Shown here: piece by piece, positions 1 through 4,607 of the stretch
Layout: each line of letters starts with the position of its first letter
Position numbering within the stretch: position 1 is the first letter of the stretch
Source of the DNA: Chloroflexota bacterium
GTDB taxonomy: Bacteria; Chloroflexota; Dehalococcoidia; DSTF01; RBG-16-68-14
Assembly (NCBI GenBank): GCA_022573935.1
Contig: JACZTE010000089.1
Location: 1-5,424 of the forward strand
DNA length: 5,424 bases
Direction of reading: 5' to 3'
Notes under the pieces: generated by a model
What the model was told of the DNA's origin: nothing
Database searches by the model: none
The model's input: the letters and a program-made list of their open reading frames with translations, nothing else
Translations under genes and position numbers: made by a program

Positions 1-922
1 TCACTGGCGTCGCCGTCGGTGTCACTGGCGTCGCCGTCGGCGTCACTGGCGTTGCCGTCGGCGTCACCGGCGTTGCGGTCGGCGTCACCGGTGTCGAAGT
101 CGGTGTGCTCGTCGGCGTGGGTGTGGGCGCCTCTACAATCGCGCTCGGCTGGATGCTGCGGTCCTGGTTGCTGTTGCCGCCCCCGTCCAGCTGCTGTGTC
201 CGCATGTGCCACGGAGCGCCACTGACCAGACTCGCACCATCCGCGCTCCCGCCACCGGCCACATCCCAGTACCCCGACTGCGCGATGTGGCCACCCCACA
301 CCAGGAGCACGGCGGACCCGCTGCTCGTGAAGGTCACCACGATATCACCGGTGCTATTCCCAGCGAGCGAACCAGCGTGCGCCGGCGCCGTGATCCCCGT
401 GATCGTCCCGCCGAAGATCGTCAGATCCCGGCCGACCCCCGAGAACGTCTCCGCGCCTGAGACAGGCAGTCCGTCCGCTACGAATGAGTCGGCCGGGAAG
501 GCCATGGTGCTGGCCGAAGGAAGCGATGGGCAGAACGACGAAACAGCCCCACCGCCGACTGCGCAGAGGTCAACGCTCTCGCTGGCGTCATACGTTGCCA
601 GGAAATCGTACGCCTTGTTACCGCCGGAGGTAAAATCATAGTTGATGTGAATGGTGTGGCTGCCGGCATCGAGGCCTTCGATGGCCAGGCGGAAGGGCAC
701 GACGTCGCCTTCCGAGTAGGCAGAGTTGTTCCCGTTGAGGTTCCCGTTCTGCCAGCTACACGGGGTGGTCAGGTTCGCACACTGATCCAGGTCGACGTTC
801 GTCGCTGCATACACAATGTCGACCCGCTCCGGGACGCGTACCACGGCGAACATCGTCACCACGGCCGCAGCCACAGCGATCGCCGATACCAATAGCATCG
901 CTTTCAAGATCATGGATCTCAT
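1..922 (-). CDS. Secreted protein of unknown function with C-terminal Thr/Pro repeat stalk (3' end outside window)
   Basis: This open frame has 307 codons from ATG at 922 and leaves the window without a stop, so the C-terminus is missing. The start is well supported: GGGAGGAG at 936-929 lies 6 nt upstream. Residues 1-40 form a secretion signal: basic start, a long hydrophobic core (about 8-28), then a plausible cleavage after VYAA near 40. Residues 41-265 are a globular domain with four cysteines (48, 55, 120, 131) and blocks such as GDVVPFRLAIEGL, INYDFTSGG, AYDFLATYD, LLVWGGHIAQ, PWHMRTQQLDGGG and QDRSIQPSAI. Their density suggests a conserved beta-rich extracellular domain. I recall similar blocks in uncharacterised secreted proteins of Gram-positive-type bacteria but cannot verify that. 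From about 266 the chain is a Thr/Pro linker with perfect VTPTATP heptads, the same linker as in the neighbouring membrane protein. It probably continues to a wall or membrane anchor. Function unknown; the gene itself is very likely real. Confidence 0.9.
   Translation of the reverse strand, partial: MRSMILKAMLLVSAIAVAAAVVTMFAVVRVPERVDIVYAATNVDLDQCANLTTPCSWQNGNLNGNNSAYSEGDVVPFRLAIEGLDAGSHTIHINYDFTSGGNKAYDFLATYDASESVDLCAVGGGAVSSFCPSLPSASTMAFPADSFVADGLPVSGAETFSGVGRDLTIFGGTITGITAPAHAGSLAGNSTGDIVVTFTSSGSAVLLVWGGHIAQSGYWDVAGGGSADGASLVSGAPWHMRTQQLDGGGNSNQDRSIQPSAIVEAPTPTPTSTPTSTPVTPTATPVTPTATPVTPTATPVTPTATPV
5..88 (-). repeat. 21-bp tandem repeat encoding VTPTATP (4 copies, continues past window edge)
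   Basis: Four consecutive 21-bp units encode VTPTATP (residues 279-306 of gene 1), with only a few third-position differences. The array reaches the left edge, so its full copy number is unknown. The unit also occurs in the membrane protein at 2063-2125. Such Thr/Pro stretches usually act as extended stalks between surface domains. Confidence 0.9.
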
Positions 923-928
923 CGCTAG

Positions 929-936
929 CTCCTCCC
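929..936 (-). promoter_or_regulatory. Ribosome binding site of the secreted-protein gene
   Basis: GGGAGGAG on the minus strand sits 6 nt before the ATG at 922. A second in-frame ATG at 913 would be 15 nt away, too far, so 922 is preferred. Confidence 0.8.
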
Positions 937-1009
937 AACGGGGGTGCGGGAAAGTAAGATTCGGCTGCCACCAGCCGCCACTCACGTACAAAACGCGGAC
1001 TTCACGTGG

Positions 1010-1038
1010 ATATTACAGCCCGCCGATAGGGAAGCCTA
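1010..1038 (-). promoter_or_regulatory. Weak candidate promoter for the secreted-protein gene
   Basis: On the minus strand TAATAT (1015-1010) is a good -10 box. The -35 candidate TAGGCT (1038-1033), 17 bp away, matches the sigma-70 consensus at only three positions. It would give a leader of roughly 80 nt. Low confidence. Confidence 0.25.
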
Positions 1039-1104
1039 CCAGATGTTGCTGCACATACCAACGAGGTCAGCAATGGAGTGCATCCGCCCATTCGGTCCCG
1101 AGGA

Positions 1105-1148
1105 GAAGAGACTCTCAGCCGTATCGCTGAGGCGCTCTTCGCGAAGAG
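1105..1148 (-). terminator. Overlapping alternative stem-loops, possible terminator after the dockerin remnant
   Basis: GAAGAG (1105-1110) can pair with CTCTTC (1135-1140) around an inner perfect stem, CTCAGC (1114-1119) with GCTGAG (1126-1131), loop of 6 nt. The same CTCTTC is also half of a perfect 14-bp palindrome at 1135-1148. The two folds are therefore mutually exclusive. The element lies just downstream of the remnant's stop and could end transcription, but no T-run follows it on either strand. Confidence 0.35.
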
Positions 1149-1158
1149 GCGCAGCCGG

Positions 1159-1332
1159 CTAGGTCTGTCGTCTGGAGTGCCAGAGGCCCAGCACCAGGAG
1201 CCCGCTCGCCAAGCTCAACAGCGCCCTCAAGTCCATGTGGAACGCCGCAGATGTCGTCGGCGGCAGGCTATCGATCCTGCTAAGGAGAAACTGTGCGATC
1301 AGTTGGGCGTCGTTGATCGAGACTGTGCGGTC
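1159..1332 (-). pseudogene. Remnant of a dockerin-type surface protein with C-terminal membrane anchor
   Basis: This 57-codon open stretch ends at TAG (1161-1159) and is preceded directly by an in-frame TAA (1335-1333), with no usable start before residue 33. Its first part, DRTVSINDAQLIAQFLLSRI, matches the second portion of a dockerin EF-hand-like repeat: the Asp at calcium-loop position 5, the Asp at position 12 and the following LI..LL helix. Loop positions 1-4, normally D-x-N-x, are absent because the sequence changes character exactly at the stop. SLPPTTSAAF, a hydrophobic stretch (ALLSLASGLLVLGLW) and a basic tail (HSRRQT) follow, the usual layout of a surface-protein anchor. LPPTT resembles, but does not match, a sortase LPxTG motif. 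It is probably the 3' end of a larger gene lost by deletion or recombination; a frameshift is an alternative. Not translatable as a dockerin as it stands. Confidence 0.6.
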
Positions 1333-1372
1333 TTATCGCGCATTATGTTCGATTCGCCCCTGTACGTGACCA

Positions 1373-3463
1373 TCACCTCACACTCGATCGACCGGCGGGA
1401 TCCGGCTCCACGCGCAGAGTTAGTCGCAACGCTGCGCTGGCTGCGCGCTCCAACGCCTCTGGAGCAATGGGCGCAGAAAGCGTCACCTCGAAGACGCCGT
1501 CTCCCCGCTCTATGCGGAGCGCGCGCGCGCGGGCGATGCCAGCCGTTCGCTCCAACGTCCGCAGGGTGTCGACGAGGCCATGGAAGCCATCGGCAGATCG
1601 TACACGCACCTGCACCGGCTCTCCCGCGGGCAGCAAGCCTTCCGCCTGATGCCTTCCTCGTCCTTCGAGCTGAGGCTGCTCCCCGGCTGCACGCTCACGC
1701 AACGGCAAGGCTTGCGCGACCGGATCACGCAGGGGAAGAGCCACTTTCAAAGCCGTCGCTCCGCCAGCCAGGCCCAACAACGCGATCGATAAGAGGAGCC
1801 AGCCACCGAACGGACCAGCCCAGTGACCGCCGTCTGTACCGGTGCCGCCGGTGCTGCCAGCAACGCCAGTCACCGGCCCAGCCAGCGGGCCCGCAGGCGT
1901 TGACGTTGGCGCTAGTACCGTCGGCTCAGGCGTGTCCATCGGCGTCGATGTTGGCGCCACTACCGTCGGCTCAGGCGTGTCCATCGGCGTCGATGTTGGC
2001 GCCACTACCGTCGGGGAGACTTGGGAGAGCGGTGTCTCAGTCGGCGTCGGGGTCGGCATCGCAGGCGTGGCGGTCGGCGTCACCGGCGTGGCGGTCGGCG
2101 TCACGGGCGTGGCGGTTGGCGTGGACGAGCTGCAGTTGATCACGACCGCGTCGGCTACCAGCTTGCTGTCCTTCGCCACCGATACCAAATACTCGCGGAC
2201 GAAGAACGGAACGAAGGACAGGGTCCTGAAGTAGTAGCTTGCGCCTATGTTTTCACCTCCTACGAGGTCGATCCGGCCCGTCTGGCCCTCGGCGTCACAT
2301 TTGAACTGAATATTCGCCAAAATGCCCGAGTACGTGCTCGTCGTCCCTCCCTTGCAGGTGATGGTGAATCTTTGCGCCGCTGATTCAGTTTTACCGCCGA
2401 TGACGCAATCCGGCCAGCGGTTTTCGCCCGGTACGTTCCCAACAGCGGGCTGTTGTTGCAGGATCAGGTTCGAGGAATATTGCAGCACGATGTTGTAGGT
2501 CGTGTAGCCATCCTCAGGCGGAACAAGGGCGAAGACATCAACGCTGAAGGCTCCACCGCCAACGTTGCACTTGCGATTAATACCGATCTGGCCCGGTGCG
2601 GGCAGCTCACATACGATCTCCGCTTTCTCCTTATCGGCATAGACTTCGAACGCCATGCTGGGAGCGGTTGACGTCACGGGCGTAGCAGTCGGCGTCCCGG
2701 GCATCGGCGTGTCGGTAGGCGTTGGCGTGTCAGTGGGCGGCGGCGGTTCGGTGGGCGTCGGCGTGTCTGTGGACGTGGTGCAGGTGATCTTGGCGCTGGC
2801 GGTAACGGCGGTAGTGCCGTCCTGGGCCAGCACGGTCTTCGACTGGAACGGGGCGAAGTTCGTGCCGCTGTAGAACGCGCCTCCGAGGGTCAGCGGGTCG
2901 GCTGCGACGACGGTGACCTCGTAGGTGCCCTCGGTGTTGCAGCTATAGGCGAAGTCCGCCAGTTCGATGCCGGCTCTCCCGTCGATCGGGCCAGCGCCAT
3001 CGTCCACCGGCCCCGCTGTTAGCACGTTGATCGAGTGCTTGGTAGCGGTGTGAGACGTCGTACATGTGGTAATAATCGAGTTCGCGGAGATATTGTCATG
3101 AACCTCAACAATACAGGTCAACAGGGCCGTGGTGTCGGCGTCAACCGGCCCGTTGTACTTGATCCCGCCGCCCGCCGGGATAACTACGCCAAAGGCATAA
3201 CCACCAACGTTCGCGCCCTGTGGACTCGGGGCCGGGTCAGTCACCACCTGGATGGCGAACTTGCTGCCCACCTCGGTGCTCGTGATGACCTGGCTCTTGT
3301 CGGGGCTGGTGAACTTGAGGCTCATCCCCACGCCACCGGCCGCCCCAGCAGAGTCGTCACCGGACTGGCCATAGAAGAGGAACAGCACCACCGCCAATAT
3401 GGCGATGAGCGGAAGCGTCAGTACTCCAACGATCTTGAGTGTCTGTACCGTACTTGCCTTCAC
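1373..3463 (-). CDS. Membrane-anchored surface protein: two cohesin-like ectodomains plus cytoplasmic ferredoxin-like domain
   Basis: I choose the GTG at 3463 (696 aa). It has an AGGAAAGG-type site upstream and puts VKASTVQTLKIVG directly before a hydrophobic helix (about 12-31). The longer frame from GTG 3535 adds 24 residues unlike a signal. Order of parts: helix 1; ectodomain A (about 47-229, 4 Cys); Thr/Pro linker (230-266); ectodomain B (270-444, 6 Cys); Thr/Pro stalk with heptad and 15-residue repeats (446-524); Gly-rich stretch; helix 2 (554-576, GGWLLLSIALLGLAGG then LKVALPLR); basic tail. A and B share blocks such as LAxxxxxCxxEG and F-x-PF...A...I-x-C near their ends, so they look like duplicated copies of one beta-sandwich of cohesin / carbohydrate-binding type. 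Residues 616-686 predict as beta-alpha-beta-beta-alpha-beta, a ferredoxin-like or HMA-like fold. Positive charges after helix 2 place this tail in the cytoplasm. Partner and ligand unknown. Confidence 0.88.
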   Translation of the reverse strand: MKASTVQTLKIVGVLTLPLIAILAVVLFLFYGQSGDDSAGAAGGVGMSLKFTSPDKSQVITSTEVGSKFAIQVVTDPAPSPQGANVGGYAFGVVIPAGGGIKYNGPVDADTTALLTCIVEVHDNISANSIITTCTTSHTATKHSINVLTAGPVDDGAGPIDGRAGIELADFAYSCNTEGTYEVTVVAADPLTLGGAFYSGTNFAPFQSKTVLAQDGTTAVTASAKITCTTSTDTPTPTEPPPPTDTPTPTDTPMPGTPTATPVTSTAPSMAFEVYADKEKAEIVCELPAPGQIGINRKCNVGGGAFSVDVFALVPPEDGYTTYNIVLQYSSNLILQQQPAVGNVPGENRWPDCVIGGKTESAAQRFTITCKGGTTSTYSGILANIQFKCDAEGQTGRIDLVGGENIGASYYFRTLSFVPFFVREYLVSVAKDSKLVADAVVINCSSSTPTATPVTPTATPVTPTATPAMPTPTPTETPLSQVSPTVVAPTSTPMDTPEPTVVAPTSTPMDTPEPTVLAPTSTPAGPLAGPVTGVAGSTGGTGTDGGHWAGPFGGWLLLSIALLGLAGGATALKVALPLRDPVAQALPLRERAAGEQPQLEGRGRHQAEGLLPAGEPVQVRVRSADGFHGLVDTLRTLERTAGIARARALRIERGDGVFEVTLSAPIAPEALERAASAALRLTLRVEPDPAGRSSVR
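1895..2014 (-). repeat. 45-bp tandem repeat (about 2.7 copies) in the Thr/Pro stalk
   Basis: Two full units and one partial unit encode PTVVAPTSTPMDTPE (residues 484-523 of the 696-aa protein). The two full copies are almost identical at DNA level, which implies recent duplication or slippage and likely length variation between strains. Confidence 0.9.
2063..2125 (-). repeat. 21-bp tandem repeat, three copies, encoding (S/V)TPTATP
   Basis: Three 21-bp units follow ectodomain B. The heptad is the same as in the secreted protein at 5-88, so the two surface proteins share one linker unit at both protein and DNA level. Confidence 0.88.
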
Positions 3464-3472
3464 GAGAGAGAA

Positions 3473-3481
3473 CCTTTCCTC
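3473..3481 (-). promoter_or_regulatory. Ribosome binding site supporting GTG start at 3463
   Basis: GAGGAAAGG on the minus strand ends 9 nt before the GTG at 3463. It is moderate in quality, but it sits correctly for the start that gives the protein a normal N-terminal membrane helix. Confidence 0.5.
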
Positions 3482-3567
3482 ATCCCCACAAGCGGCCGCG
3501 AATCTCGACCGGCCCACCAGATGACCAACATCCACTCATCTCTCAACTCAACGTCGCCCATCGTCGA

Positions 3568-3596
3568 TCTATATCAAGCGTTCGCACCTTCATAAA
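3568..3596 (-). promoter_or_regulatory. Weak second promoter candidate for the membrane-protein gene
   Basis: Downstream of the terminator, TATAGA (3573-3568) could be a -10 box, with TTTATG (3596-3591) as a poor -35 at 17-bp spacing. If real, it would transcribe the gene independently of the leader terminator. The -35 is too weak to rely on. Confidence 0.25.
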
Positions 3597-3634
3597 ACTG
3601 AAGGGGCCAGCCCCATCCTGGGTGCTGCCCCTTC
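3594..3634 (-). terminator. Intrinsic terminator upstream of the membrane-protein gene
   Basis: On the minus strand GAAGGGGCAGC (3634-3624) pairs with GCTGGCCCCTTC (3611-3600): 11 base pairs with one bulged base, and CCC/GGG pairing can extend it inward. AGTTTT follows, with the T-run at 3597-3594. It lies about 130 nt downstream of a strong promoter and about 130 nt before the GTG at 3463. It therefore ends a short transcript, or read-through from comF, before the structural gene. Confidence 0.7.
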
Positions 3635-3727
3635 GGTTACGTCCTTGCAACCTGCTATTCGGTACGCCTGTGTGCCTCGCTTACACACACAAAAGAGAGC
3701 AACCCTCTACGGGCCGCTCCCCTCATT
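3594..3727 (-). ncRNA. Structured leader RNA or small RNA of unrecognised class
   Basis: A transcript from the promoter at 3734-3762 would start near 3727 and stop at the terminator ending at 3594, giving about 130 nt. Besides the terminator it can form a TGTGTG/CACACA stem (3669-3674 with 3684-3689, 9-nt loop) and a GGUUGC/GUAACC stem (3652-3647 with 3640-3635, loop AAGGAC, one G-U pair). GGUUGC occurs again at 3704-3699, so two segments could compete for the GUAACC lying next to the terminator, a layout seen in attenuators. I compared it from memory with common riboswitch consensus sequences (c-di-GMP-I, glycine, cobalamin, TPP, ydaO, fluoride, guanidine) and saw no full match. It contains no plausible coding sequence. 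It may be a riboswitch-like leader of the membrane-protein gene or an independent small RNA. Confidence 0.45.
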
Positions 3728-3733
3728 GAGTTG

Positions 3734-3762
3734 ACTATAACACCGGACAGGCCGCTCGTCAA
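3734..3762 (-). promoter_or_regulatory. Strong sigma-70-type promoter driving the leader and membrane-protein gene
   Basis: On the minus strand TTGACG (3762-3757) and TATAGT (3739-3734) each match the consensus at five of six positions, with exactly 17 bp between them. The expected start point is near 3727. It lies immediately after the comF stop, so the downstream unit has its own transcription start. The leader before the GTG at 3463 would be about 264 nt. Confidence 0.7.
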
Positions 3763-3775
3763 CCAGCGATCGGCC

Positions 3776-4486
3776 TTAGTCCTCCCGGGCGAAGGTAATC
3801 GCCCAGACGGATCGAGCGCCGGCCGCCTTCAGCGCAACGGCACACGCGGCGAGCGTGGCGCCCGTCGTCGTCACGTCATCCACCAGCAAGACCCGCTGCC
3901 CTTCGACACCTCTGTCACGGCAGACGAACGCATCGATGACGTTACGACGGCGCGCCTCGGCGTCGGCGCTGCGCGCCTGGGGCGGGGTGTCGCGTCGCCG
4001 CGCCAGCGCCTGCGGCCGTAACGGGAGCTGTAGCTCCATCGCGAGCGGCCGGGCCAGCGCCTCCGCCTGGTTATAGCCGCGCAGCCGCCGGCGCAGCCCC
4101 GAGAGCGGTACCGGCACGACCAGGTCCGCCTCCAGATCGTGCCGTCGCGCCGCCTCCGCCAGCAGCGAGCCCATGGGCGAGGCCAGCGCGGTCATCCCGC
4201 GATACTTAAGCGCGTGCACCAGCTCCCGCGCCGTCCGCTCGTAGACGAACGCCGCGCGCAGCCCGTCGAAGGAGGGCGGGGCAGCCTGGCAATCAAGACA
4301 AAGTCTGGCATCCGAGCCCGGCTGCCAGCAGCGCGGGCAGCGCGAGCCCGCGGCGACCGGCAGCGCGGCGACACAGCCATCGCAGAGGAAGCTGCCGCCT
4401 TCGCCGCAGCCAACACAGCGCGGGGGGAACACGAGATCGAGAGCGGCGCGGCCCAGCCGCCGCACCGCGGACGTAGCGCCTACCAT
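3776..4486 (-). CDS. comF: ComF family protein (zinc-finger phosphoribosyltransferase-like)
   Basis: A 236-residue protein, a normal length for the ComF/GntX family. Eight N-terminal cysteines form four CxxC pairs (24/27, 35/38, 50/53, 63/66) that should bind zinc. The family motif RGYNQAEALA (136-145) and a late R-R-N...AF block (179-187) follow. The PRPP-binding loop VLLVDDVTTTGAT (199-211) carries the acidic pair and TTG of type I phosphoribosyltransferases. ComF proteins act in the cytoplasm in uptake of transforming DNA in competent bacteria; the reaction they catalyse is not settled. The ATG at 4486 is chosen because AAGGAGG lies 6 nt upstream. The ATG at 4516 has no such site and overlaps the likely -10 box. 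No other competence gene is in the window. Divergent from the MoaD-MoaE gene. Confidence 0.93.
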   Translation of the reverse strand: MVGATSAVRRLGRAALDLVFPPRCVGCGEGGSFLCDGCVAALPVAAGSRCPRCWQPGSDARLCLDCQAAPPSFDGLRAAFVYERTARELVHALKYRGMTALASPMGSLLAEAARRHDLEADLVVPVPLSGLRRRLRGYNQAEALARPLAMELQLPLRPQALARRRDTPPQARSADAEARRRNVIDAFVCRDRGVEGQRVLLVDDVTTTGATLAACAVALKAAGARSVWAITFARED

Positions 4487-4492
4487 GAGCAA

Positions 4493-4499
4493 CCTCCTT
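4493..4499 (-). promoter_or_regulatory. Ribosome binding site fixing the comF start at 4486
   Basis: AAGGAGG (minus strand) stands 6 nt before ATG 4486. This near-perfect site rules in favour of 4486 over the upstream in-frame ATG at 4516. Confidence 0.85.
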
Positions 4500-4511
4500 G
4501 TTGCCTCCGGC

Positions 4512-4541
4512 AGCATACCACCGGCTCTGCGCTGACGTCGA
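4512..4541 (-). promoter_or_regulatory. Candidate comF promoter
   Basis: TCGACG (4541-4536) and TATGCT (4517-4512) on the minus strand are 18 bp apart. Transcription would start near 4505 and give a leader of about 20 nt containing the ribosome binding site. The -35 has four consensus matches. Confidence 0.4.
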
Positions 4542-4550
4542 TCTTCGACG
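4536..4550. repeat. Inverted repeat CGTCGA-TCT-TCGACG between divergent promoters
   Basis: A perfect 6-bp inverted repeat with a 3-bp centre. Each arm coincides with the putative -35 box of one of the two divergent promoters. It may be an operator for both, or simply two back-to-back -35 elements. Confidence 0.45.
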
Positions 4551-4574
4551 GGCGCGAGGCCGGTTCTGTATACT
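4545..4574 (+). promoter_or_regulatory. Candidate promoter of the MoaD-MoaE fusion gene
   Basis: TCGACG (4545-4550) and TATACT (4569-4574, five of six consensus bases, preceded by a TG) are 18 bp apart. The start point would be near 4581, about 27 nt before the ATG. AGAGG at 4596-4600 is the ribosome binding site, 7 nt before the ATG. Confidence 0.5.
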
Positions 4575-4607
4575 ACACTCGAATCCTGTACATTCAGAGG
4601 TCTCGAT

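Larger units (their letters stand above)
923..1158. other. Intergenic region upstream of the secreted-protein gene
   Basis: No convincing gene was found in these 236 bases in either direction. They contain the ribosome binding site at 929-936, a perfect 6-bp hairpin at 962-977 (CGGCTG, loop CCAC, CAGCCG), a weak promoter candidate at 1010-1038 and overlapping inverted repeats at 1105-1148. On the minus strand the 962-977 hairpin is followed by AATCTTACTTT, which is only a poor terminator tail. It would lie in the 5' untranslated region of gene 1. Confidence 0.5.

Noticed and set aside
5..88. Possible CRISPR-like array
   Set aside because: The 21-bp units are directly adjacent, without spacers, and encode VTPTATP in frame.
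105..641. Plus-strand frame of 178 codons over gene 1
   Set aside because: It is antisense to a frame with a signal peptide, a good ribosome binding site and a Thr/Pro stalk, and shows no protein character of its own.
1301..1373. Small minus-strand frame of 24 codons whose ATG overlaps the membrane-protein stop (TGATG)
   Set aside because: Too short, with no recognisable domain. Its GESN segment recalls a dockerin start but is out of frame with the dockerin part, so it is at best part of the relic.
1078..2139. Plus-strand open frame of 353 codons
   Set aside because: It lies antisense to the membrane protein and the dockerin relic, is rich in Arg/Pro/Ala/Ser as expected from a GC-rich shadow frame, and has no domain or start signal.
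1842..2234. Plus-strand frame with regular Val/Gly repeats (VDVGATTVGSG)
   Set aside because: The regularity is the antisense reading of the Thr/Pro stalk repeats in the membrane protein.
3464..3535. 24-residue N-terminal extension of the membrane protein from GTG 3535
   Set aside because: The extra residues are polar, resemble no signal and lack a good ribosome binding site. GTG 3463 puts a short basic start before the helix.
3594..3727. c-di-GMP-I or glycine riboswitch
   Set aside because: Short pieces recall each consensus (a CACACAGGC start, CCGAAGGGGCA), but the remaining conserved core sequences are absent.
4487..4516. Ten-residue longer comF start at ATG 4516
   Set aside because: No ribosome binding site, and the ATG overlaps the probable -10 box. 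ATG 4486 has a near-perfect site.
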